A DNA stretch of 15,423 nucleotides from contig JAISYD010000173.1 of NCBI GenBank assembly GCA_031270145.1, positions 1-15,423 of the forward strand, written 5' to 3'. Both the position numbers and the translations under genes were made by a program. The notes below the pieces were generated by a model, which saw nothing but the letters and a program-made list of their open reading frames with translations, was not told where the DNA came from and searched no databases. This DNA comes from Planctomycetota bacterium (GTDB lineage Bacteria > Planctomycetota > SZUA-567). This document shows, in pieces, positions 1-6,849 of this stretch; positions within the stretch are counted from its first letter, which is position 1, and each line of letters starts with the position of its first letter.

Positions 1-244
1 TAAATAGTGGAGAAGCGCTCCTCGTCCATCCGCCTCTTCTTCCTTCCGAAAGTACAGCCCGGATCTGAATCCTGACGAGTATTTGAACAACGACGTGAAA
101 TCCAACGCCGTCGGCCGCCGAAGGGCGAAAGACAAGGATGACTTGAAGGCGAACGTCTCGGCCTACCCGTGAAGCACACAAAGACAGCCCAATGTCGGCA
201 AAAATTTCTTCCAAGAGCGGCACGTGCAATACGCCGCAATGTAA
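1..244 (+). pseudogene. IS630-family transposase, decayed C-terminal remnant
   Basis: The translation contains the C-terminal signature of IS630-type DDE transposases, YSPDLNPDEYLNNDVK (53-100), which carries the last catalytic acidic residue, followed by a basic NAVGRRR segment and a tail ending VQYAAM before TAA at 242-244. The reading frame is broken. The upstream part (IRLFFLPK, 28-51) is in a different frame, and removing one base of the AAAG run near 49-52 would join it to YSPDLNP. A TGA at about 170-172 lies where relatives usually read LRST. A TAA also opens the window in the upstream frame. The N-terminal part lies outside the window or is lost. The family call rests on motif memory; the decay is seen directly. 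Confidence 0.75.
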
Positions 245-390
245 ATTATATGTTGGCCTGATTGATATCATAGTCCGGCCGAGGTCGAGTGCGTGAATTG
301 CGCCGCGCACCAACGGCGGTAGCCGGCCTAGCCCGCGTCCTTTGCCGTTGTCCTGGAACTTGTGCCCCCAGTTGTGCCCGTTGACAAAAT
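245..390. other. non-coding stretch between IS remnant and tRNA-Ser
   Basis: No recognisable gene on either strand. Open frames here are short and lack start signals or family motifs. The first 30 bases after the transposase stop (TATATGTTGGCCTGATT and onward) may hold the right end of the insertion sequence, but the left end is not in the window, so the terminal inverted repeat cannot be matched. The octamer TTGTGCCC occurs twice at about 359-380, with no clear role. Confidence 0.5.
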
Positions 391-413
391 AACTCCTTGA
401 AAATAAAGGAGTT
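391..413 (-). terminator. hairpin terminator of the tRNA unit
   Basis: Perfect inverted repeat AACTCCTT (391-398) / AAGGAGTT (406-413) with a 7-nt loop. Read on the minus strand it lies 9 nt past the tRNA-Ser CCA end and is followed by ATTTTG. The T run is short and the stem AT-rich, so it may be a weak terminator or a 3' processing structure. Confidence 0.55.
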
Positions 414-421
414 AAAGTAAT

Positions 422-511
422 TGGCGGAGAGACAGGGATTCGAACCCTGGGTACAGTTTCCCATACACACGCTTTCCAAGCGTGCCCGTTCGACCGCTCC
501 GGCATCTCTCC
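422..511 (-). tRNA. tRNA-Ser (anticodon GGA)
   Basis: On the minus strand the 7-bp acceptor stem GGAGAGA / TCTCTCC closes the molecule, with discriminator G and an encoded CCA. The anticodon loop CTTGGAAAG gives GGA, reading serine UCC/UCU. The T-loop GGTTCGAATCC is canonical, and the long variable arm gives a 90-nt class II tRNA, as expected for serine. It lies downstream of tRNA-Gln on the same strand and is presumably cut from the same precursor. Confidence 0.95.
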
Positions 512-515
512 TGCC

Positions 516-551
516 TGTCCCGGTTGCCGCCAGCCAATCGCTTGCGGGACA
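516..551. repeat. inverted repeat in the tRNA spacer
   Basis: TGTCCCG (516-522) and CGGGACA (545-551) are perfect 7-bp inverted repeats flanking 22 nt between the two tRNAs. In the precursor RNA they could pair into a spacer hairpin that separates the tRNAs for processing. That role is inference. Confidence 0.4.
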
Positions 552-564
552 AGTGGCTTTTAAT

Positions 565-638
565 TGGTTGCCCCCCAGGGATTCGAACCCCGACCCACAG
601 ATCCAGAGTCTGCCGTCCTGCCATTAGACTAGGGGGCA
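565..638 (-). tRNA. tRNA-Gln (anticodon CUG)
   Basis: Minus strand: acceptor TGCCCCC / GGGGGCA, discriminator A and encoded CCA. The D-arm is GTC-TAATGGCAG-GAC, the anticodon arm GCAGA-CTCTGGA-TCTGT gives CUG, and the T-arm is CGGGG-TTCGAAT-CCCTG. Length is 74 nt. It is the first tRNA of the two-tRNA unit, 6 nt downstream of the predicted transcription start. Confidence 0.95.
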
Positions 639-650
639 ATGAAGTGAAAA

Positions 651-678
651 AGTCTATCAACCTCCCGCGTTTTGTCAA
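651..678 (-). promoter_or_regulatory. sigma70-type promoter of the tRNA unit
   Basis: On the minus strand a perfect -35 TTGACA (678-673) and a -10 TAGACT (656-651) are separated by 16 bp. The predicted start is near 644, just ahead of the tRNA-Gln 5' end. The position and the consensus -35 fit a strong stable-RNA promoter. Confidence 0.7.
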
Positions 679-715
679 GCGGAAAACTTGGCTCCTGTTT
701 CATGCGAATGTTCGG

Positions 716-743
716 TTGCAATCGCCGGTGTCCGCCTTATAAT
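716..743 (+). promoter_or_regulatory. sigma70-type promoter for hemerythrin-trkAH
   Basis: TTGCAA (716-721) and a consensus TATAAT (738-743) are separated by 16 bp, giving a predicted start near 750 and a leader of about 93 nt before the hemerythrin ATG. It points away from the tRNA promoter, so 651-743 is a divergent promoter region. Confidence 0.65.
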
Positions 744-754
744 CGGGCAGAGAG

Positions 755-818
755 GGTTGAGCCGAGGCATTCGCCCGGCAACCGGAAAATGTTGAGGGGG
801 GGCGGCGGCAAGCCGCCG
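755..818 (+). other. structured 5' leader (two hairpins)
   Basis: From the predicted start, the RNA can fold GGTT(GA)GCCG(A)GGC-ATTC-GCC-CGGC-AACC (755-783), an 11-bp stem with two left-side bulges. A second hairpin is CGGCGG-CAAG-CCGCCG (803-818). The ribosome site AAGGAG (about 831-836) is downstream and unpaired in this fold. It matches no riboswitch family that I can support. Confidence 0.4.
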
Positions 819-842
819 GCATGGACCGTAAAGGAGATTCGC

Positions 843-1226
843 ATGTTGTGGAATTCGACTTTGGAGGTGGGCGTACCGCAAATCGATACGCAACACAAGG
901 AACTTTTCCGCCAGGTCGACATCCTTATGGACGTCAACAACAAGACCCGCATTCCGGAAACCCTGAAATTCCTCGCCAATTACGTGGTGAAGCATTTCAA
1001 CGACGAGCAAGTCCTCCAGGCCGTGTCCAAGTATCCCAAGGCCGAACTCCACAAGAGCTATCACACCAAGTTCATCGCCACCTTCAACGAGTTGAAAAAG
1101 GAATTCGACGCCTCCGGACCGACCCTGATGGTCATGATGAAAATCAACAAGACCGTCATAGCCTGGCTCAAGGAGCACATCATGGTGCATGACAAGGAAT
1201 TCGCGAACTACTACAAGAGCCGGTAG
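843..1226 (+). CDS. bacteriohemerythrin (single-domain O2/metal-binding protein)
   Basis: A 127-aa soluble protein of the hemerythrin family, usual length for the single-domain bacterial form. Hemerythrins bind O2 at a non-heme di-iron centre in a four-helix bundle and are proposed to store, deliver or sense oxygen. All seven iron ligands are visible in correct order: H18 (DTQHKELF), H51 and E55 (HFNDE), H70 and H74 (HKSYH), H112 and D117 (HIMVHD). The ATG at 843 is chosen because AAGGAG lies 6-7 nt upstream and the family start (LWNSTLEVGVPQID) follows at once; earlier in-frame starts lie in the leader. trkA begins 26 bp downstream on the same strand, so co-transcription is likely. Whether it senses or delivers O2 cannot be told from sequence. 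Confidence 0.93.
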   Translation: MLWNSTLEVGVPQIDTQHKELFRQVDILMDVNNKTRIPETLKFLANYVVKHFNDEQVLQAVSKYPKAELHKSYHTKFIATFNELKKEFDASGPTLMVMMKINKTVIAWLKEHIMVHDKEFANYYKSR

Positions 1227-1252
1227 CCGGGCTTTCCCCAAAAAGGCCGACG

Positions 1253-2611
1253 ATGGATTTCAAGCGCGAGATTTCCCTGAGCGCCGCCCATGCCGCGATT
1301 ATCGTCGGGGCGGGCGAGGTCGGCGTCAAAATCGCCGAGCGCCTGGTCCGGGAGGGCCGCCAGGTGGTCCTGGTGGATCGCGACCAGGGTAAACTCCTGT
1401 CGGCGCGGCGGCTCATGGACGCGCAAATACTCGTCGGCGGCGTTGGCCCGGAGGTGCTGAAAAGGGCCGGGGCGGCCGAGGCGGAAATTCTGATCGCGGT
1501 GACCGACAACGACGAGGTCAACCTGATCGCCTGCCTGATCGCCAACCGCTTGAATCCGGCCGCCACCAAGGTTGCCCGGGTGCGCAACGACGAATACGCC
1601 ACCATGCCGGAACTCGGCGCGCCCGACACGCTGAATCTTGCCGCCATGATCAATCCGGACGCGGAGGTGGTGGACGGCCTGGAAAAAATGATCGCTCTGC
1701 CCAGGGCGGTGGATTACGGCGAGTTTGGCGGCGGCCGGGTCAAGGTCATCGCCGTGGAAATCCTTTCCGGCCGGCTAATCGGCAGCCCCCTGGCCAAACT
1801 CCCGGAATTGACCGAGGATCGAGGATTGCGGATAGGCGGCATTTTGCGCCGGGAACGGATGCGCATCCCCACCGCCGAGGAAACCATCGCCAAGGGCGAC
1901 GTGGTATACTTTGTTTGCCTCAAGGAGACGCTGCCCGCCGTCCTTGCCCTCACCGATTCCGTGGTCCCCCCGATCAAGCGGCTTTTCGTGGTTGGCGGCG
2001 GGGATATCGGCTTGCGGCTGGCGGAACGGCTGGAGTCCCGCGATTTCCGGATCAAATTGGTGGACCGGGATGAAAAACGCGCCGCCAAACTGGCCGGGAA
2101 GTTGAAAAACGCTGTGGTGCTGTTTGGCGACGGGACGGATCGGCGCTTCATGCGGGAGGAGCGCCTGGACGAAACCGACATGACCATCGCCTTGACCGGC
2201 GACGACGAGACCAATATCCTGGTTTGCCTCCTGGCCAAATCCCTGGGCTGCCCCAACACCATAACCCGGGTGAACAAAAACGCCTATATGCCCATTGTCC
2301 TGGCCATAGGACTGAAATTGAGCGTGAATCCGCGCCTGGCCGCCGCGAATTCGATCAGCCGCCTGCTCCGGCGCGGCTTGCGGCTTTCCTCGATCCTCAC
2401 CCAGGACGAGGATGTGGAGATGCTGGAAGGCATGATCCAGCCGGGTTCGGCCTTCCTTGGCCGGCCCTTGCGGGATTTGTCCGTGCCCGCCGGGATCAAC
2501 CTTTTGGCCGCGATCCGGGAGGGGGAGGCGTTCATACCCGGCGGCGACACCGTCTTGCGGGCCGGGGATTTCCTACCCTTATTTGCGAGCGCGGCCGCCT
2601 GGGCTGGGTGA
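1253..2611 (+). CDS. trkA: TrkA, NAD-binding regulatory subunit of Trk K+ uptake (C-terminus frameshifted)
   Basis: Peripheral cytoplasmic protein that binds nucleotides and gates the TrkH channel. It has the classic double RCK layout: Rossmann fold 1 (about 14-135, GAGEVG at 19-24), TrkA-C 1 (about 150-235), Rossmann fold 2 (from 243, GGGDIG at 248-253) and TrkA-C 2 (about 375 to the end). The open frame is 452 aa and ends in an atypical FASAAAWAG tail. From 2575 the frame one base over reads TLICERGRLGWVKELLNARK and stops at 2637, which matches the usual TrkA end and would give 461 aa, close to E. coli TrkA (458). A single-base loss near 2573-2574 (real or a sequencing error) is the likely cause. 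The ATG at 1253 has an AAGG site and adds about a dozen residues before the first fold. Followed by trkH. Confidence 0.9.
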   Translation: MDFKREISLSAAHAAIIVGAGEVGVKIAERLVREGRQVVLVDRDQGKLLSARRLMDAQILVGGVGPEVLKRAGAAEAEILIAVTDNDEVNLIACLIANRLNPAATKVARVRNDEYATMPELGAPDTLNLAAMINPDAEVVDGLEKMIALPRAVDYGEFGGGRVKVIAVEILSGRLIGSPLAKLPELTEDRGLRIGGILRRERMRIPTAEETIAKGDVVYFVCLKETLPAVLALTDSVVPPIKRLFVVGGGDIGLRLAERLESRDFRIKLVDRDEKRAAKLAGKLKNAVVLFGDGTDRRFMREERLDETDMTIALTGDDETNILVCLLAKSLGCPNTITRVNKNAYMPIVLAIGLKLSVNPRLAAANSISRLLRRGLRLSSILTQDEDVEMLEGMIQPGSAFLGRPLRDLSVPAGINLLAAIREGEAFIPGGDTVLRAGDFLPLFASAAAWAG

Positions 2612-2664
2612 AGGAATTGCTGAACGCGCGGAAGTGAGAGTCGCGACCGGAGGAAGTTCCATAA

Positions 2665-4113
2665 ATGCGGCTGGCATTGATTGGCTATATAATCGGCGGG
2701 CTGGTTTTTGTGACCGGGGCGGGCATGGCCTTTCCCTTGCTCTACGCGTTCCACCGCTTCGACGCCGGGTTTTATCCGTTGCTCTATTCCATGCTGATGC
2801 TCATGAGCGTGGGCGGCGGAGTCATGTGGCTGTTCCGGAGGCGGTTTTCCCAAAACACGAGCTTGGACGCCAGGGAAGGGGCGGCGGCGGTGGCCGGCGG
2901 CTGGCTGGCGGCGGGGTTGCTCGGCGCCCTGCCTTACATGTTCGGGGGAATGTTCTCCTCCTTCACGGACGCGGCGTTCGAGTCCTTTTCCGGCTTTTCC
3001 ACCACCGGCGCCTCGGTGCTGGCCGACATCGAGTCGGCGCCGGCTAGTCTCCTGTTGTGGCGGAGCATGACCCATTGGCTGGGCGGCATGGGCATCATCG
3101 TCCTGTCGCTCGCCCTGCTCCCTCATTTGGCGGTGGGCGGCATGCAGTTGTACCGCGCCGAGGTTCCCGGTCCAGATTCGGACAAGCTGACGCCGCGCTT
3201 GAGGGATACCGCGGTCATCCTTTGGCAGGTTTACCTGCTCCTGACCCTTGCCATGTTCCTTCTCCTGTTGTTCGGGGAGATGGATTTTCTTGACGCCGCG
3301 GCGCACGCCTTCGCCGCCTTGGCGACCGGCGGCTTTTCCACTCGGAACGCGTCCATGGGCGCTTTCGGCGCCTACAGCCAATGGGTCTGCGTTGTTTTCA
3401 TGTTCATGGCGGGGGTCAATTTCTCCATCCACTTCAACCTCCTGCGGGGCAGGTTCGGGGTTTCCCTGGCGGACGAGGAGCTCCGTCTTTACGCCCTGAT
3501 CGCCGGTTCGGCGACCTTGGCCATTTTCGTCCAACTCCTGGCCGGCGGCATGGATTTGGAGCCGGCCCTGAGGACCGCCGCCTTCCAGGCCACCTCGATA
3601 ATGTCCACCACCGGCTTCACCACCGCCGATTACGAGGCCTGGCCGCCGCTGTCTCAGGCGATCATACTTGTCCTGACGCTTGTCGGGGGATGCGCCGGCT
3701 CCACCTCGGGCGGGGTGAAATGGATGCGGATGCTGGTGTTTGGGAAACTCCTCCACCGCGTGACCTACAAACTGGTGCACCCGAACGCGGTCAGGCTAGA
3801 CAAGTTCAACGGGATCGAGCTGCCGAAAAATGTGATTGAGGGCTGCGTCGGCTTCGCGATCCTTTTTTCCCTGGTCTGGGCGGTTTCGACCCTAATCCTG
3901 GCGGCTGCGGGGGTGGATTTGGCCACTTCGCTCAGCGCCGCTCTCACCTGCCTGGCCAATGTGGGGCCCGGATTCGGCGGAGTGGGGCCGGCCGAGAATT
4001 TCCAGCACCTCCCCGCCGTCGCCAAGTGGGTCCTTAGCCTTGACATGCTGCTGGGGCGGCTGGAATTGTTCACCTTGTTCGCCCTGTGCTTTTGGACTTT
4101 TTGGCGCTGGTGA
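2665..4113 (+). CDS. trkH: TrkH/KtrB-family potassium channel subunit
   Basis: Integral inner-membrane K+ translocating subunit, 482 aa against 483 for E. coli TrkH. The four M1-P-M2 repeats each show their selectivity-filter segment: STTGAS (112-117), TGGFST (221-226), STTGFTT (314-320) and NVGPGFG (432-438). The C-terminus RLELFTLFALCFWTFWR is also typical. The start at 2665 follows GGAGGAAG (2649-2656); no other start fits the hydrophobic MRLALIGYIIGG opening. It lies 53 bp after the annotated trkA stop, or 27 bp after the frameshift-corrected one, so trkA and trkH form one transcription unit. The full length favours TrkH over the shorter KtrB. It faces the convergent lipoprotein gene across 55 bp. 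Confidence 0.95.
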   Translation: MRLALIGYIIGGLVFVTGAGMAFPLLYAFHRFDAGFYPLLYSMLMLMSVGGGVMWLFRRRFSQNTSLDAREGAAAVAGGWLAAGLLGALPYMFGGMFSSFTDAAFESFSGFSTTGASVLADIESAPASLLLWRSMTHWLGGMGIIVLSLALLPHLAVGGMQLYRAEVPGPDSDKLTPRLRDTAVILWQVYLLLTLAMFLLLLFGEMDFLDAAAHAFAALATGGFSTRNASMGAFGAYSQWVCVVFMFMAGVNFSIHFNLLRGRFGVSLADEELRLYALIAGSATLAIFVQLLAGGMDLEPALRTAAFQATSIMSTTGFTTADYEAWPPLSQAIILVLTLVGGCAGSTSGGVKWMRMLVFGKLLHRVTYKLVHPNAVRLDKFNGIELPKNVIEGCVGFAILFSLVWAVSTLILAAAGVDLATSLSAALTCLANVGPGFGGVGPAENFQHLPAVAKWVLSLDMLLGRLELFTLFALCFWTFWRW

Positions 4114-4137
4114 TCGCCGGTAAAACCTTCCCGGAAA

Positions 4138-4156
4138 CCCAAGCCCGCCCCACCCC
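4138..4156 (-). other. G-quadruplex-type motif between convergent genes
   Basis: The minus strand reads GGGGTGGGGCGGGCTTGGG: four runs of three or more G with loops of 1, 1 and 3 nt. It sits in the 55-bp gap between the ends of trkH and the lipoprotein gene, where I see no ordinary hairpin terminator. Transcripts coming from the lipoprotein gene would carry the G-rich strand. Confidence 0.45.
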
Positions 4157-4168
4157 TTCGAATCCGTT

Positions 4169-6124
4169 TCAACTGGGGTTGGTCATGACCGTCACCGGCG
4201 ACAGGGTGTCTATAATCGGCTCCATCGTCTCCGGATCGCCGTCGGCGAGTATTTCCAGCAAACCGGCGGTCACGCCGGCGGCCAGGCGGCGGACGGTTTT
4301 TTCCGCCTGCACCACGTATTTTTGCTGGGTCCGATCCCGGCGGGAGGCCACGCAGCGGCCATCCGCAACCCGATAGATCTCGGTTGCCACGTCCACTCCG
4401 GACATTTCGGCGAAGACGATTTGAGCCGCCAGCAGGGCGGTGGAGATCATCGCCGAATAAATGCTCGGCACCGACTGCGAACGGCGGAATTCCACCACTT
4501 GGCCGCGCACCACATAGTCGGCTCCGGCGATGCTTCCCATCTTGACGACTTCTTCCCGGGTCAACAGGCGGTCGTGGGTGGCCTGGCCGGTGGCGTCCCA
4601 TAACAACCGCACACCGTCGGCGCCGGCCAGACGGGCTCCGAAAATGCTGGTCACCACCTCGCCGCCGCCGGTGGCGGCTATCAGGTTGTTGGGATTTTCC
4701 CGGTCGTGATAGGGCAGGAGCAGCACCCGGATCGGCCGGCCGCCGTTCCCGGGCGGAGCTTCCGCCCGGCCGGAACTGGCGGTTTGAGCGCGATCCAAAT
4801 ACAGTCGCGGCTGTTCCGCCGTCAGTGGAATGCTGACCACCGGCCCGTCGTCCAGCGACAGTTCGGCCAGATCGCCGTCCATGTCCGCCGGTTCGTCCGG
4901 CCAGTCCGGGGAGGCGGCGGCGACATCCGCCATAACCTCCGCCGCGGCCTCCGGCGAAGGCGTGGTTGCCGCGATGGCGGTAGAGGCGGCGCTTTCCGTC
5001 TCCGGACCCGAAAACTCCGAAAGCGTCGATGCTTCCCGTTCCGCCGCTTCGTCCGTTTGCGGCTTGGCTTCTCCGCGACGGAAGGCGAGGGCCCCGGCCA
5101 GAAGTTCCTCGCCCTCGGCGAAAATGTCGGCGGCCAAGTCGTCGCCGCTTATTTTGGCGGCAAGTTCCTCAATGTCGTCCAGGGCATCGCCGGTTCCGGC
5201 CGGGATGTTGGAAGCGTCGCCGGCCGCCGCTTCCGTTTCCTTATCCACCGGAGTGGCGTCGGCAATGGCCGGATCATCTTGCTCCGGCTCGTTTTCCTCT
5301 TGCTCGGCGAGGGTTTTCCCCTCGTCCGGATTGGCTTTCGGCGCTTCGGCCGCTTCTCCGGAAGCGGTATCCCCTTCTTCCCCAAAATCCAGGAAGGGTG
5401 GTGGTTGCGGCAGGAGAGGAAGGTCAAGGTTTCCGGCTGGCCGATTGTCGCCGGTCGGCATGGCGGCCAGCTGGGCCAAGGCCAGGGTCGAGGCCACCCT
5501 CCGGCGGGACGGGTGGTTGCCGCCGGAGGACTTGAAAAACCCGTCCACCAGTTTGGCGGCTACGTATTTCGCCTGGAGTTCCCTGCCGCCACCGGCGCCG
5601 GGGAAGCTTGCCGAATGGTAGTTGTCGCCTACGAACAGCAAGGCGCCGTCGCTGGCGGAAACCACCCGGACGAACATCCCGGCCCGGGCCGGGATGCTGG
5701 CCGCCCGGGTTCCGGTAAAGCTGAAAACCTGCCCCGCCACCACCAAATCAACTCCATGCCGCCGACCGATTTCGGCCGCCTGGGCGCTGGTGAGGGAAAC
5801 ATCCTGATCCGGCAGCGGAGGCGACAGGATTTCCATTTCCGCCCCGATCGGGCTGTCCCGCAGGGCGGATATGAAGATGTCCCTGACGTGTTCCCCCAGG
5901 CCGTCCCGATGGGGATCCCGGTTGTCGATGAAGGTGCGGGTGTCCATGAACGGCAATACCAGCACCTTTCGGGCGGCGACGGGGGATTCGCCCCGCGTTT
6001 GATAGCTGAACAATTGCTCTTCGCAACCGCCGGCCAACAAGGCCAGGATCAGCGTCAGGGCGGCGCCGGCTCCGAAGGCCGGCCTTCCGCCGCTGGACGC
6101 GCGCCGGGAAATCAGTTTGTCCAT
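4169..6124 (-). CDS. large outer-membrane-type lipoprotein with two LpoB/CsgG-like domains and an acidic linker
   Basis: A 651-aa protein. It opens with basic residues, a hydrophobic stretch (17-31) and a near-lipobox LLAGGC with C34 as the lipidated cysteine. Glu, not Asp, follows, which permits outer-membrane sorting. Two related domains flank a linker. Domain 1 (52-198) has KVLVLPFMDTR, then GVDLVVAGQVFSF (124-136). Domain 2 (464-630) has RVLLLPYHDRE, then GADYVVRGQVVEF (534-546). The order (strand motif, helix, LVVxGQV, ADG turn, C-terminal helix) resembles the LpoB/CsgG/TolB-N-like lipoprotein fold; that assignment is by pattern only. The linker (199-463) is rich in Ala, Glu, Asp and Pro and looks disordered. 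ATG 6124 is chosen for its signal peptide and AAGG site; an in-frame start at 6232 would add 36 unlikely residues. Last gene of its operon, 10 nt after the ATPase. Exact role unknown. Confidence 0.82.
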   Translation of the reverse strand: MDKLISRRASSGGRPAFGAGAALTLILALLAGGCEEQLFSYQTRGESPVAARKVLVLPFMDTRTFIDNRDPHRDGLGEHVRDIFISALRDSPIGAEMEILSPPLPDQDVSLTSAQAAEIGRRHGVDLVVAGQVFSFTGTRAASIPARAGMFVRVVSASDGALLFVGDNYHSASFPGAGGGRELQAKYVAAKLVDGFFKSSGGNHPSRRRVASTLALAQLAAMPTGDNRPAGNLDLPLLPQPPPFLDFGEEGDTASGEAAEAPKANPDEGKTLAEQEENEPEQDDPAIADATPVDKETEAAAGDASNIPAGTGDALDDIEELAAKISGDDLAADIFAEGEELLAGALAFRRGEAKPQTDEAAEREASTLSEFSGPETESAASTAIAATTPSPEAAAEVMADVAAASPDWPDEPADMDGDLAELSLDDGPVVSIPLTAEQPRLYLDRAQTASSGRAEAPPGNGGRPIRVLLLPYHDRENPNNLIAATGGGEVVTSIFGARLAGADGVRLLWDATGQATHDRLLTREEVVKMGSIAGADYVVRGQVVEFRRSQSVPSIYSAMISTALLAAQIVFAEMSGVDVATEIYRVADGRCVASRRDRTQQKYVVQAEKTVRRLAAGVTAGLLEILADGDPETMEPIIDTLSPVTVMTNPS

Positions 6125-6134
6125 ATGAGACCTT

Positions 6135-6848
6135 TCAACCTTCCTTGTCGTTGACGGGCTGCTTGTCGGCCGAGAGTTTTCCCGCCTCCAGGCGGAGAAC
6201 TCGATCCGCCCGGTTGGCCAGCGCCGGTTCATGGGTAACGATGATCATGGCCATGCCGGCCTCGTCCGCCGCCCGCCACAGCCAGGCCGATACCTCATCG
6301 CCGGTGGCGGCATCCAGGTTGCCGGTCGGTTCGTCGCATAGGAGGAGGCGGGGATTGGGCAGCAGGGCCCTGGCAATGGCGGTCCGCTGCCGTTCGCCGC
6401 CGGAAAGCTGGTCCGGTCGGTGCCGGCGGCGTTCGGCCAGTCCCAGCCGCTCCAGCCAGTCGAGGGCGCTGGCGCGGTTCCCCGCCCCCATGCCGCCGCC
6501 CCGCGCCGCCGCGCCGCCGAGCATGACGTTTTCCAGGACGGTGAAGTCGGGCAGCAGGTGATAGTTCTGAAATACAAAGCCGATGTCCCTCCCCCGCAGA
6601 GCGGTTCGCCCGGAGTCGGAAAGTTTGCTTGCGGGAACGCCGGCTATGCGAATTTCCCCGGAATCCGGGCGATCCAGCAGGCCGCACAGGTTCAGGAGCG
6701 TGCTTTTCCCCGAGCCGCTCCGGCCGACAATGGCGATCGTCTCGCCCGCCGCTGCCGCGAAGCCGACGCCGCGGAGTATCGTGAGCGGCTTTTCGCCGTC
6801 GCGGTAGGTCTTGCTCAGGTTTTCCGCCTCCAGCGCCAATTCTCCCAT
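6135..6848 (-). CDS. ABC transporter ATPase, LolD/MacB type
   Basis: A 237-aa cytoplasmic ATPase with a complete nucleotide-binding domain: Walker A GRSGSGKST (42-50), Q-loop in FVFQNYHLLP, signature LSGGERQ, Walker B LLLCDEPTGNLD and switch His in IIVTHE. LPDFTVLENV and DEPTGNLDAATGD are typical of the LolD/MacB/FtsE branch, which drives mechanotransmission rather than classical import. It starts one base after the permease stop (TGA C ATG), so the two are translationally coupled. With one permease gene beside it, the likely complex is two ATPases plus a permease homodimer. It may extract or act with the downstream lipoprotein. I do not name it lolD because a LolC/LolE pair and a LolA gene are not visible here. 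Confidence 0.9.
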   Translation of the reverse strand: MGELALEAENLSKTYRDGEKPLTILRGVGFAAAAGETIAIVGRSGSGKSTLLNLCGLLDRPDSGEIRIAGVPASKLSDSGRTALRGRDIGFVFQNYHLLPDFTVLENVMLGGAAARGGGMGAGNRASALDWLERLGLAERRRHRPDQLSGGERQRTAIARALLPNPRLLLCDEPTGNLDAATGDEVSAWLWRAADEAGMAMIIVTHEPALANRADRVLRLEAGKLSADKQPVNDKEG

Positions 6849-6849
6849 G

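Noticed and set aside
245..420. Phage integrase end next to tRNA-Ser
   Set aside because: The position would suit one, but no frame on either strand shows tyrosine-recombinase motifs, and no repeat of the tRNA 3' end is visible in the window.
421..742. Short open frames running through the tRNAs
   Set aside because: They translate tRNA sequence; both tRNAs are complete on the minus strand.
752..783. SAM-I riboswitch-like GAGGG...CCCGGCAACC before the hemerythrin gene
   Set aside because: The P1 closing stem and the downstream GGTGC-AATTCC-type elements are absent. The segment folds as a simple bulged hairpin, and the genes downstream have no link to SAM.
639..842. c-di-AMP (ydaO-type) riboswitch ahead of the K+ uptake genes
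   Set aside because: I looked for it because Trk/Ktr genes often carry one, but the conserved core segments are not present.
2284..3780. 498-codon open frame on the minus strand opposite trkA/trkH
   Set aside because: It lies antisense to two clear genes, has His/Gln/Gly-rich low-complexity translation and no family motif; it is a high-GC shadow.
4706..6154. 482-codon plus-strand open frame opposite the lipoprotein gene
   Set aside because: It is a Gly/Arg-rich shadow; the minus-strand reading has a signal peptide and two related domains.
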